A DNA stretch of 64,000 nt from Pengzhenrongella sp031582905 (GTDB taxonomy: Bacteria; Actinomycetota; Actinomycetes; Actinomycetales; Cellulomonadaceae), in NCBI RefSeq assembly GCF_031582905.1, contig NZ_CP133990.1, forward strand, positions 3,286,001 to 3,350,000, read 5' to 3'. Of this stretch, positions 8,243-18,900 are shown in pieces. The notes below the pieces were generated by a model. That model saw nothing but the letters and a program-made list of their open reading frames with translations. It was not told the DNA's origin and did not search any database. Numbering within the stretch: position 1 is the first letter of the stretch; each line of letters begins with the position of its first letter. Position numbers and translations under genes: made by a program.

Positions 8243-10069
8243 GACGCACCCGGACGGCTGCTCCCCGCACGCGGGGCGCGGCCCGAGGGGTGGAGCTGGT
8301 CACCAACGTGTCCGTGACCGCGTCGGCTGTGACTGGCCACCTCGTCGAGGACCCGCTGCTGCTGCTCCTCCAGGTCGCCCGGCGCCTGCCCGACCGGCCG
8401 TCGTCCGCGCTGACGCGAGTCTTGCGGCTCGCGGCTCGACAGCACGGCACCCGAGCGACGCTCCGAGGCGCCCTGGCTGCTTGGCTGTCCGGCACGCCGG
8501 CGTCGGCCGTGGAGACGCTCAGTGAGGTCCTCGCCCGGACCACCGGGCCGCCCCGTGGGCTGCGCGACCGGGTGGCGGGCGAGCTCGCGGTCCAGCTGGG
8601 GCACCCCGCGGTGATGGGTCCCGCGCTCGCTCGCGCAGGCGCGACCGTGCGCGCCCGTGCGGCGTGGCAGCGGGGGAGGTGAGCGAGGCCATCGCGCTGG
8701 CCGGTGGGCCGACCGGGTCGGCCCACCTGCGGGACCGTCTCGACTCCGAGGCCCGCACCCTCGAGCCCGGCTGGTGGCCACGGCTCCCGGTCACCGGGGG
8801 TTCGGTGGGCACCGGCGCACCACTCACCAGCGACGACGGCGTCGCTGCCTTCCACGTGCTGACCAACTCCCTGCCGCACACCCAGAGCGGATACACGCTG
8901 CGCAGTCACGCCGTCCTGACCGCGCAGCGCGACGCCGGCATCCGGGTCGAGGCCGCCACCCGGCTCGCCTACCCCGTGTCGATCGGCGTGCTGCACGCGC
9001 GTCACTGCGACACGGTCGACGGGATCGCCTACCGGCGGGCCATCCCGGTCCGGACGGCGCGCCATGCCGAGGACCGCGCCCAGCAGACCGCCGAGCTCCT
9101 GCTGCCCCACGTGGAGCGCTTCCGGCCGCACGTCCTGCACACGACCACGAACTTCGCCAACGCTCTGGTCACCCGGGCGCTCGCCGAGCGGCTCGGCGTG
9201 CCGTGGGTGTACGAGGTCCGCGGTCTGCTCGAGGAGACCTGGGTGGCGGGCCGACCGACCGCCGCGGAACGCGAGCGCGCCGACCGCAGCGAGCGCCACC
9301 GCCTGCTGCGGGCCCGTGAGACCGAGATGGCACGGGCGGCGGACGCCGTCGTGACCTTGAGCGCCACGCTGCGGGACGAGCTCGTCGACCGCGGCGTCCC
9401 GGCCGGGACGATCACCGTCGTGCCCAACGGTGTCGACACGGAGCTGCTCACCCGCAGGTCGAGCCCGTCCGCCGCCCGGCACGTGGTGGGCTTGCCCGGT
9501 GAGGGATTCTGGGTCGGCACCGTCAGCAGCCTGGTGGACTACGAGGGGCTGGACACGTTGATCGACGCCGTGGTCGAGCTCCGCCGGCGCGGGGTCGACG
9601 CGCGCGCCCTCGTCGTGGGTGACGGCGTGTCACGCCCCCACCTCGAGCGGCGTGCGGCGCTGGCCGGCCTCGGGGCGCATGCCGTCTTCACCGGGCGGGT
9701 CCCCCGCCACCTCGCGCCGGATCACCACGAGGCGCTCGACGTGTTCGTGGTCCCCCGGCGCGACCTGCAGGTGTGTCGCAAGGTGACCCCGTCGAAGCCC
9801 CTCGAGGCGATGGCGGTCGGCCGGCCCGTCGTCGTGAGCGACGTGCCCGCCCTGGCCGAGCTCGTCGAGCCGCACGGCAGCGGACGCGTCGTCCCCCGGG
9901 CGACATCGGCGCGCTCGCCGACCGCCTCGAGGAGCTGCACGGTGCACCCGAGCTGCGGGCGGGTCTCGCCGAGGCGGGGCGGGCCTTCGCCGCCACCCGG
10001 ACATGGGCGGCCGCGGGCGCGCAGTACCGCGGGCTGTACGCGGATCTGACCCGGGTGGGCGCGGCGTGA
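8239..10069 (+). CDS. Glycosyltransferase family 4 with N-terminal helical extension (two frameshifts)
   Basis: Repaired length 610 residues from GTG 8239. Residues 1-150 are an Arg/Leu-rich helical region without a recognised family. The GT4 part starts near 8840 (FHVLTNSLPHTQSGYTLRSH, a GT4-type N-terminal glycine loop) and ends with the donor-binding half (VGTVSSLVDYEGLDTLIDA, TPSKPLEAMAVGRPVVVSD). Frames break at a G5 run (8672-8676) and a C5 run (9893-9897); a sixth base at each restores WQRGEVSEA and VVPPGDIG. Coupled by 4-bp overlaps to the lipoprotein upstream and the permease downstream. Probably builds the glycan that the ABC transporter exports. The two-gene alternative for the N-terminal part is less likely because the single-base repair is in frame. 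Confidence 0.85.
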
Positions 10070-10950
10070 CGACCTCCGAGATCCCCGGCACGCGAGACGT
10101 GCGCCGTGAGGTCGTCGCGACGCGCGGACTGACGAGCGTCACCCGCCGTCCCCCGTTCCCGGAGTACGTCCGCCGCCTGTGGGGACGCCGCTTCTTCATC
10201 CTCGCGGACGCGCGCGGCCGCCTCGTGAGCGGGACCCGAGGGACGGTCCTCGGGCGGGGCTGGCTGATCCTCACCCCCGTGCTGGACGGGCTCATCTACT
10301 ACGTGATCTTCGGACTGCTCCTGCATGTCGTCCGGGAGGGAATCGACAACTTCATCGGCTACCTGCTGATCGGGGTGTTCCTGTTCCACTACACCTCGCG
10401 CTGCCTGGTCCAGGGGTCGCAGTCGCTGCTGTCGGGACGCAACCTCGTCCGGGCGTTCTCGTTCCCCCGGGCGGCCCTACCGGTCGCGGCGGTCGTCCGC
10501 GAGGCGCTCAACCTCGTCCCCGTGCTCACCGTGATGCTCGTGCTGCTCCTGGCGTTCCCGCCGGGTGAGGTGGTCACGTGGCGGTGGTTGCTGTTCCCTC
10601 TGGTCATCGCGCTGCAGACGGTGTTCAACCTCGGCATCGCCCTCATCGCGGCCCGGGCCACCGCCCGCCTGCCTGACCTCAAGCACGTCATCGGGTTCTT
10701 CTCCCGGTTCTGGCTCTACGGCTCGGCGGTGTTCTTCAGCTTCGAGCAGTTCGTCGAGGACCCGACCCTGCTCACCGTGCTGCAGCTGAACCCGCTGTTC
10801 CGCGTGCTCGACATCTCGCGCGACCTGCTTCTTTACGGGGTGACCCCGCCGCTGGAGGCCTGGGCTGTGCTGTGCGCCTGGGCCGTCGTGGCGCTGGGGG
10901 TCGGTGCCGTCTTCTTCTGGCGCGGGGAGGAGCGCTATGGGACCGCGTGA
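10066..10950 (+). CDS. ABC-2 polysaccharide/teichoic-acid export permease
   Basis: 294 residues from GTG 10066, which overlaps the previous stop (GTGA). About six membrane helices; the N-terminal motif GTVLGRGWLILTPVLDGLIYY is typical of ABC-2 exporters of the TagG/Wzm type. Partner of the ATPase that begins 14 bp before its stop. Known role of the family: moves an undecaprenyl-linked polymer across the membrane. The substrate is not shown by sequence; the adjacent wecB product suggests a ManNAc-containing polymer. Confidence 0.9.
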   Translation: MTTSEIPGTRDVRREVVATRGLTSVTRRPPFPEYVRRLWGRRFFILADARGRLVSGTRGTVLGRGWLILTPVLDGLIYYVIFGLLLHVVREGIDNFIGYLLIGVFLFHYTSRCLVQGSQSLLSGRNLVRAFSFPRAALPVAAVVREALNLVPVLTVMLVLLLAFPPGEVVTWRWLLFPLVIALQTVFNLGIALIAARATARLPDLKHVIGFFSRFWLYGSAVFFSFEQFVEDPTLLTVLQLNPLFRVLDISRDLLLYGVTPPLEAWAVLCAWAVVALGVGAVFFWRGEERYGTA

Positions 10951-11890
10951 GCACGCGGCGTCGTCGTCGGCGTCCGGCCCGGGAGCGGCGGCAGCCGCGG
11001 CAGTGGCGGCCGCGGACTCGGACGTGACCGTGGCGGTGTCCGACGTCCACGTGCACTACCGCGTCGCGTCGTCGGAGGAGGCGGCACGACGGGAGGCCTC
11101 CCGCCCCGCCCGGCTGCTCGACCGCGCGATCGGCCGCCGGCCGACGGTGGTGGTGCGCGCGCTCGCCGGGATCTCGCTCGTCGCGCGCTCCGGGGAGTCG
11201 GTCGGCCTCGTGGGCCTGAACGGGTCGGGCAAGAGCACGCTGCTGCGGATCATCGCCGGGCTGGAGAAGCCGATGCGCGGGCAGGTGATGGCGTCGAGCA
11301 CGCCCGTGCTGCTCGGGGTGAACGCCGCGCTGCTGCCCGAGCTCTCCGGGGCCCAGAACGTCCGGCTCGGATGCCTGGCGATGGGCCTGACGCCCGCGCA
11401 GGCGGCCGCGGCCTACCCCGACATCGTGGCGCTGGCGGACATCGGCCCCGCCATCCACCTGCCGATGAAGACCTACTCCTCGGGCATGGGCGCGCGCCTG
11501 CGGTTCGCGATCGGTGTCGCCGCGAACCCGCACATCCTCCTCATCGACGAAGCCCTCGCCACCGGTGACGCCGCGTTCAAGGAGCGCAGCGAGGAGCGGA
11601 TGAAGCGCATGCGGCAGGAGGCCGGCACCGTTTTCCTGGTCAGCCACGCGGCCACGACGATCGAGGAGGAGTGCACGCGCGCCCTGTGGCTGCACCGCGG
11701 CCGCGTCGTGCTCGACGGCCCCGCCTACGACGTCGCCCAGCAGTACCGGTGGTGGTCGTGGAACCTCGCGAAGGGCGAGACGGCGAAGGCCGCGGGCCTA
11801 CTCGCCGATGCGTTCCGCTCCGGGCACGACACCCATGTCCGGTTCGAGCACACGTCGCCACGCCGTGCCGCCCGCCACGCCCGGCCATGA
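10937..11890 (+). CDS. ABC transporter ATPase for polysaccharide export
   Basis: 317 residues from ATG 10937 (GGGGAGGAG upstream), overlapping the permease by 14 bp. After an Ala-rich leader of about 30 residues come Walker A GLNGSGKST (93-101), signature YSSGMGARLRFAI, Walker B HILLIDEAL and switch His in SHAA, the TagH/Wzt pattern. No C-terminal carbohydrate-recognition domain of the Wzt type is present; the protein ends after about 40 basic residues. Energises export by the preceding permease. Confidence 0.92.
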   Translation: MGPREHAASSSASGPGAAAAAAVAAADSDVTVAVSDVHVHYRVASSEEAARREASRPARLLDRAIGRRPTVVVRALAGISLVARSGESVGLVGLNGSGKSTLLRIIAGLEKPMRGQVMASSTPVLLGVNAALLPELSGAQNVRLGCLAMGLTPAQAAAAYPDIVALADIGPAIHLPMKTYSSGMGARLRFAIGVAANPHILLIDEALATGDAAFKERSEERMKRMRQEAGTVFLVSHAATTIEEECTRALWLHRGRVVLDGPAYDVAQQYRWWSWNLAKGETAKAAGLLADAFRSGHDTHVRFEHTSPRRAARHARP

Positions 11891-11921
11891 TGGTCCGGAC
11901 CACCTCACCCTGGGAGGGCTC

Positions 11922-13065
11922 GTGAAGCCGCTCGTCCTGACCGTCTACGGCACCCGCCCGGAGGCCATCAAGGTCGCCCCGGTCATCACCGCGCTCAGGG
12001 CGACCCTGCGCTGCGCAACCGGACGGTGGTCACCGGCCAGCACCGCGAGATGCTGGACGAGGTCAACGCGGTCTTCGGGATCCGCCCCGACCACGACCTC
12101 GATGTCATGCGCCACGGCCAGACCCTGGCCCAGATCACCAGCCGCGTGCTCGACGGGCTCGACCCCGTCCTCGAGTCCGAGCGCCCCGACGCCGTGCTGG
12201 TGCAGGGTGACACGACGACGTCGACCGCGGCCGCCCTCGCCGCCTTCTACCGCCGCATCCCGGTGGTCCACCTCGAGGCGGGGCTGCGCTCGCACGACAT
12301 CCGGTCACCGTTCCCCGAGGAGGCCAACCGCCGGATCACCTCGCAGATCACGGCGCTGCACCTCGCCCCCACGCCGGTCAGCCGGACCAACCTGCTGCGC
12401 GAGGGGGTCGCGCCGTCCGACGTCACCGTGACCGGCAACACCGTCATCGACGCCCTGCTCGCCACGGTCGGGCGCGGGCTGCCCGCCAGCGACCCGGCGC
12501 TCGAGGACCTGGCGGCGTCCGACCGGCGCATCCTGCTGGTCACCCTGCACCGCCGGGAGAGCTGGGGCGAGGCGATGCACGGCGTCGGGCGCGCGCTCGC
12601 GCGCATCGCCCGTGCGGAACCCGAGCTCGTCGTCGTGCTGCCCATCCACCGCAACCCGGTCGTGCGGGAGGCGGTCCTCCCCCACCTCGAGGGCCTGCCG
12701 AACGTCCAGGTGACCGAGCCGCTCGCCTACGCCGACTTCACCCGCATGCTCGGCGCCGCGAGCGTCGTGCTCACCGATTCGGGGGCGTCCAGGAGGAGGC
12801 GCCGAGCCTCGGCAAGCCCGTCCTGGTCATGCGGGAGAACACCGAGCGCCCCGAGGCCGTCGACGCCGGGACGGTGCTGCTCATCGGCACCGACGAGCAG
12901 CGGGTCGTCGACGAGGTGACCCGCCTGCTGCACGACGACGCCCACTACGCGACGATGGCGAACGCGGTGAACCCCTACGGGGACGGCCGCGCCGCCGAGC
13001 GGACGGTCGCAGCGATCAGCGAGCTGCTGAGGGTCGGGACGAGGGTCGAGGAGTTCGGCGGATGA
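11922..13065 (+). CDS. wecB: UDP-N-acetylglucosamine 2-epimerase (two frameshifts)
   Basis: Repaired length 381 residues from GTG 11922 with GGGAGGG upstream. Converts UDP-GlcNAc to UDP-ManNAc in the cytoplasm. Family motifs present: TVYGTRPEAIKVAPV at the start, VTGQHREML, VQGDTTT, HLEAGLRS, VTLHRRES and LTDSGGVQEEAP after repair. One base is missing around 11998-12005 and one in the G5 run 12781-12785, where a sixth G restores SGGVQEE. ATGA overlap with the next gene. Its product can feed both the ABC-exported glycan and, via the wecC enzyme at 28620-29876, UDP-ManNAcA for the minus-strand locus. Confidence 0.93.
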
Positions 13066-13841
13066 CAGATACGAGCTCATCCGGGTACACCCGGCGGGAC
13101 CGCTCTTCCCGCGCGTTCGTCTACGGGAGCTGCGTGTCCCGGGACAGCGCGGAGTTCTTCCCCGGCAACACGCTGCAGGTCCTGCAGTACGTCGCCCGCC
13201 AGTCGCTGATCAGCGCGTTCTCACCGGGTCCCGCCACGGTGGACCTCACCGCGGTCCAGTCACCGTTCCAGCGACGCATGCTCGAGGGTGACGCACAGGG
13301 CAGCCTCCCCGCTCTGCTCGAGCGCGCCCGCGACCAGATCGACCTCCTCCTGTGGGATCTCACGGACGAGCGGCTGGGCGTGCTCGTCTCGACGGACGGC
13401 CACGTCGTCACCAGGACGGTGGAGGGCCTGGCCGCCGGGATCTCAGGAGAGGTGGACGGTTGGCGCCTCGTCCCCTTCGGCAGCGACGAGCACTTCGCGA
13501 TGTGGATTGCGGCACTCGAACGGTTCACCGGGCTGCTCACCGGGCTCGAGCTGCTGGAGCGCACCGTGCTGCTGCACGTGCCGTGGGCGGAGCGGTCGGA
13601 CGACGGCATGCCGGTGCCAGCGAGCTTCGGCACGTCTTCGGTCCAGGCGAACAAGGCGTACGAGCGGTACTACGAGCACGCGCAACGCTCCGGATTCGCG
13701 ATCGAGGCGCTGCCGTCGTCGATGTCCGTCACGTCGTCGGCGCACCGCTGGGGCGCCGCGCCCTTCCACTACACGGAGAGCACCTACCGAGAGATCGTGG
13801 AGCGGATCGTGGTGCGCGTCGACACGCTCGACGGGGACTGA
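13062..13841 (+). CDS. DUF6270 (SGNH-like) protein
   Basis: 259 residues from ATG 13062, overlapping the wecB stop by ATGA. Begins with the DUF6270 hallmark VYGSCVSRD, which resembles a block I GDS/GxS motif of SGNH hydrolases, and has a late H-x-x-x-x-x-Y region (FHYTESTY) where a catalytic His could lie. No signal peptide or membrane segment. Members of this family are common in surface-glycan loci and may act as acyl or other transferases, but the reaction is unknown. Last gene of the plus-strand operon. Confidence 0.75.
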   Translation: MTDTSSSGYTRRDRSSRAFVYGSCVSRDSAEFFPGNTLQVLQYVARQSLISAFSPGPATVDLTAVQSPFQRRMLEGDAQGSLPALLERARDQIDLLLWDLTDERLGVLVSTDGHVVTRTVEGLAAGISGEVDGWRLVPFGSDEHFAMWIAALERFTGLLTGLELLERTVLLHVPWAERSDDGMPVPASFGTSSVQANKAYERYYEHAQRSGFAIEALPSSMSVTSSAHRWGAAPFHYTESTYREIVERIVVRVDTLDGD

Positions 13842-13876
13842 GTCGCGAGCGGGCGTTCAAGAGTGCTGGATTGTGC

Positions 13877-15987
13877 TCAGCCGTGAGACGCCCCGCTCAC
13901 GATCCTGTCCATCGCGTTCCGGAGAGCGTGCTCCTTCGCGGCGGCGGGGCCGACGGGCATCGTGCAGTACCGATCGCGCACGGACATGACGTTGTGGACC
14001 ACCAGCTCTCCCTCCTCGGACGCCAGCCGTATCCCTGCCTCGAAGCAGTTCTGGTCGATCCACCACTGCGGCGCGCCCGGCCGCACCAGGGTGGCCGCCG
14101 CCCGAGCGACGTAGTCGGCCACCTTCCGACCGGAGGTTGTCGGGCGGAAGACGGCGAAGCCGCCGGTGTACTTCTCCCAGGGAGCGACCCCGTACCCGAG
14201 AATGCGCGACGCGACGTCCACGTGCCCGATCGACTCGAGCAGACCACGAAGGGACTGCTCGACCACGGCGTCCAGGTCCAGCACGACGATCGGGACGTCG
14301 TAGGTCTCCAGCAGTGGAGCCACGAGGGAGAAGCGCAGCAGGGAGGCGCTGGGACCGATGTTCGCCCCACACTCGACACCCACGGCGACGGCAGTGACCC
14401 CGCGGGACTGCCACTGCGCCATCCGCGCGTCGAGCGCATGCTGATCGGCTCCGATCACTGCGAGGACCAGCGCTCCGTCGTCCGCATTCGTGAGGCTGAA
14501 GGATCGCACCAAGTACTCGGCGTAGCGCTCGAAGTAGGCGACGTCGCACGACGCGACCGCAACGAAGGAGGCTGCGTCCAGCCCAGCCGGCACCGCGAGG
14601 TCCGCGTCGAGGAACGTGACGCGGTCACGACTTCGCTGCACCAGCTCCGCGCTCGTCCCGGTGTACACGGTGGACACCGGGATGGCGATGTAGGGGTCGA
14701 AGCCCTCGGCCCGGTCCGCGCGGAAGACGTCGATCCTCCGTGCGTACTGCTGGAAGTCTCCGAGCTCGTAGGCGACGAGCGCGAGGAAGATCTCCCCACG
14801 CTCGCGACCTGGGGATCTTCCGTGCGCCGGATGAGCTCCTCCAGCTCAGCTCGCGCCTGGTGCACCTCGCGGTTCGCGAAGATGCCGCGGCAGCAGTAGA
14901 TGAAGGCTTCCAGGGACTGCCGACGAGCGAAGGCCTGCTGGGCGGCGACCAGCATGTCCTCGCTGAACGTGTTCGTCCACGACTTGAGCAGACTGCAGAG
15001 CCGCAGGTAGGGCCAGTCCGAGGACGGGTTCACCTTCGTGATGAGGTCGAGATCCTCGCGTGCTCGTGCGAACCGCGCGTGATCCTCGGCGTCGCGGACG
15101 AACCGGACCGCCCGGATGGACTGCGTGGCTCGCTCGACCAGCTCCCGGTAGGTCGGGTCGGGCCTCCGTTCGGTGACCCACCCCTGACCGAGCACGCAGT
15201 TCACGACTCGAGCCACGTCACCCGGCGTGGCCGCGCGTGCGGCCGGAGCGGCCCTGACCTCGAGTCGCGTCGTGCCGACGTGCAGACACGCGTCGCGGAG
15301 CTCGGTGGGACGTCCGATCAGGTCGACATGTCCCCGGAAGTTCAGATCGTCGGGATCGGTGAGAACCAGGAACGGTGGGATGCGCTTCGCTTCGAGCATG
15401 CGGTCCACGACGGACAGGCGCACCGGTTGCCCACCCGACGACGCCTCCGCCGGATCGCCGAGCACCCGCTCCGCCGTCGCCCCCGGCACCCCCGGGACGT
15501 CGTCACCGCTGATCTCGAGCCACGGGCTGTCGCCGACGGCGCACGCACCGTCCAGCTCGATCGCCAGCATGAGCGCCCAGCAGCCCGCCATCCCTGCGCC
15601 GTAGACGAGGACGTCGGACTGGTCTACACCCATGAGCACGCACATGTCGCGCACCAGCGCGGTCAGGTGCGCGAGCACGTCCCCAAGCTCGTGCACGGGA
15701 TCACCTTCGGGCGAGGCCGGGATGCTGCCGACGAGCACGGCGACGTGTGCATCGTCGAACAGGTCCGCGTCCAGCTCGGACGTACCGGGAGCGGGCGGCT
15801 CATCGGACGGGAGCAGCAGCACGAGGCGGGATGCGCCGCGGCGCGCATGGACGTCGATGCGCCAGGTGAACCGGCCATCGACGGCTCGCTGGAGCTGGAG
15901 GCGTCCACCGTCCTCGCGTGCCCCGGTCAGCTCGCGCAGGTCGAGCCGATCCGCCGGCTGCGGGGTCCGCGCTGACCGGCTGCTCAC
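13877..15987 (-). CDS. Putative glycosyltransferase with N-terminal alpha/beta-hydrolase-like domain (frameshift)
   Basis: Repaired length 703 residues from GTG 15987, whose start overlaps the upstream stop (GTGA). The N-terminal third resembles the accessory-secretion Asp2 or alpha/beta-hydrolase fold: VLVYGAGMAGCWALMLA matches a nucleophile-elbow position but has Ala-Gly-Met instead of a clear Ser. A helical middle follows. The C-terminal 270 residues look like a GT-A nucleotide-sugar transferase with the DxD-like VVLDLDAVVEQSL and a late WWIDQNCFEAG. The frame breaks at a C4 run (14794-14797). Terminal gene of the long minus-strand locus. Exact activity unknown. Confidence 0.65.
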
Positions 15988-18900
15988 GAGTCGTCCTCCG
16001 ATCTTGGGACGAACAGGCCGAGCTCCTGATCGATCACCGTGGGCGACCCGGCCTGACGGCGGACGCGTGCAGCTGCGCCCGCGGAGAGCGAGACGAACAG
16101 CTCCGGATCTTCCCGCAGCGTCGCCACAGCTCGTGCCAGCGCCTCGGCGTCGTCTGCGGGGGTGAGGATGCCGCTCCGATCGTCGACGAAGTCCGGGACT
16201 GCAGCGACCGCACTGGAGATCGGCACGAGTCCTGAGCTCATCGCCTCGTCCCGCGACACACCCTGGGTGTCCATCCGGGTCGGGACGAGGAACACCCCGT
16301 ACTCCTTGTGCAGGGACGCGATCTCGCGTTGCGGGACGAAGCGCTTCTCCAGCGTCACGTTCGGCATCTGACGCAGTGGTGCGACCGTCTCGTCGAACAA
16401 CGGCCCGTCACCGATGAGCCGGAACTCCAGCTCGCCGAACCACGGCTCGTCGCTCAGCCGCTGGATGGCAGCGACCGTGAGGTCGTTCGCATAGGTGAGC
16501 GAGGCATAGGGCCGGATCGACAGCACCCGCAGCCGCTGCTCCGGCTCCTTGGGCACGTAGTCGTAGAGGTCCACGTCGATGGGGTTGTGCACGACGCTGA
16601 CCTGACCGGCCGGCAGCTCGACACCGAGGTCCGCCATCGCGGTGTCCGCGAGATAGCGCGACACGAAGACGAAATGGACGTTGTCGGGCGCCTCGGAGAA
16701 GACTCGGCGCCAGAACGCCATGCGCTCGTCGGACGCGATCTCGGCCGCGGCCAGCTGTTCGGCGGTGCCGTAGTTGAACCGCCGGCGCCACCAGGGCTGG
16801 ACGTCCGCCCCATGGATCCACACCACGAGCCGGAGCGATCGGTCGAGCTCCAGCAGCGCTGACCACATGTCCTCGTCCAGGAAGTGCACGAGGACCGATC
16901 GGTACCGGTTCCTCGTGAGCATCTTCTGCAACGCGGTGTCCGAGCCAGTGACGACGTCCACACCCTCGAACTCGTCGAAGGTCAGCGCCTGCCGACGGCG
17001 GAGCCGGAACACCTCCGGAGAGACCCCGCGCTCCCGGTATCGCTTGAGCCGCGAGTGGATGAAGCCGTTGCGGTACAGATCGTCGTACGACGGGTAGTGG
17101 TTCGTGACGACGAGGTCACGGCTCGTCGCGACCAGGCTCTCTGTCTCGGTGGAGACACGCCCGAGGACGATGCGGCGGATGACGGCGCGGCCGGGCCCGA
17201 GCAGACGCACACCGATCCGCGCGCTGACCGATCCCTCGGGTATCACCATCTCCGCGTTCTGCTGGGCGAGCGCGAAGAAGTTGCCGAGCCGCTGCCCATC
17301 GCTGTCGAGGAAGATGAACACGAACTGCAGACGCAGGCCCGGCGTGCTGTCGACGTACGCCTGGGCGACGTCGCCGTCCCACAGTCGCCCCACGGGCACC
17401 GGCGAACCGGCGTAGAGGTAGTCATGCTCACCATCCGCGAGCGTCGAGCCGAGGTCCCACCCGTCCTCGTCGATCGTGTGATCGATCATCGGCCGCGTCC
17501 GGCCGTCGAACCACTGCCCCAGCTGGGCGGCCGAGACGGCGGGCATCCCCTCCCCCGGCGCGACGTTCGGCTCGGCCGCCTCACCGGCCGCCTGCAGCTC
17601 GGCGAGCGGCGTCCCGGACCGGACGTCGAGGTCGTCCACCGCCGACGCCGCCTCGGGCAGCCGCGCCCCGTCCTGGCAGTAGCTGAAGCGGTCGACGGCG
17701 ATCTGATCCAGGCCGGCGTCGTGCACGCCGTCGTCGGCGGACGCCACCAGCCGGCCGAGCGTGACGTCCGCGAGCGCCGCGGTGCGCGCCACAGACGCGC
17801 GCACCGGCAGTCGGCCCGCGCGGCGGTACTCCGCGCCGGCGTCGAGCACCGTGAGCGCCACCCCCTCGGCCCCGCCGGCCCGGTAGCGGCACCGCTTGCC
17901 GATGACGTCGGCGTCGCTGTAGCGGGTGGCGAGCGCCAGGTCGAGCGCGTAGTGCGGCCCGTAGTGGTCGTCGGGGTGCAGCACACCGACCAGTCCCGCG
18001 TCCCCGACGGCGTCGACGATCGTGCGGTCTCGGACGACGTCGGCCCGCAGCGTGGTGACGCCCGGCTCGACGCGGCGCTCGACGCCGTCGTCGACCAGCA
18101 GGATGCCGCGCACGCGGACGCCCTGCTGCCGGCGCAGGTGACCGAGCAGGACCTCGGCCTCCGCGTCGGTGCGGGCGTGGCCCACCAGCGCGACCAGGGG
18201 CAGCGGCTCGGGCACCGTGCCGCCGGTGGCCTTCGCGAGGACGTACGCGAGCCGGTCCGCGTAGGTGTGCTGTGACATGACCGAGCGCAGGGCGGCGAGC
18301 CGCAGCCGGTCGAGCCGGTCGTCGTCCTCGGCCAGCTCGCGGAGGCGGCGGACGGCGTCGGCTCCTGAGTCGGTGCTGATCACGAGGTCGCCGAAGAGCA
18401 GGCGTGTGCCGCGCGAGAAGTTGCTGACCGTGACGGTGTTGCTCGCGAGGAGCTCGTAGACCCGGCGGGCGAACATGGTCTGCGACTGCTTGACCGAGTT
18501 GAGGTTGATCCCGAACCGGTAGCCCTTGTAGGCACGGTCGATCTCCTCCGGCGGGAGCGTCCCGACGACGTACCGACGGTAGGCCTCGGGGAAGGAGTAG
18601 TCGGGGTGGTCGCTGCCGGCGTTCCGGTCGAAGATCTCCACCGGCCGGAACTCGGGCAGGTGCTCGAGGAAGCTGTCGAGGTCACGTGTGCGCTCGGGGT
18701 AGCGCCGGTAGTACGACCCGGCGAAGGCGAACGCGTCCTTGCGGGCGTACGCCTCGAGCGGGTTGTGGACCCGCGGCTGGCACGCGAACGGCAGCAGGTA
18801 GACGCGGTCGTGCCCGAGCGCGGCCTTGTAGCGGCCGATGCAGTCGATGTCGGTCGTGAAGACGTGGTCGAACGCGCGGGCCGTGGTGAGGAAGGTCGCG

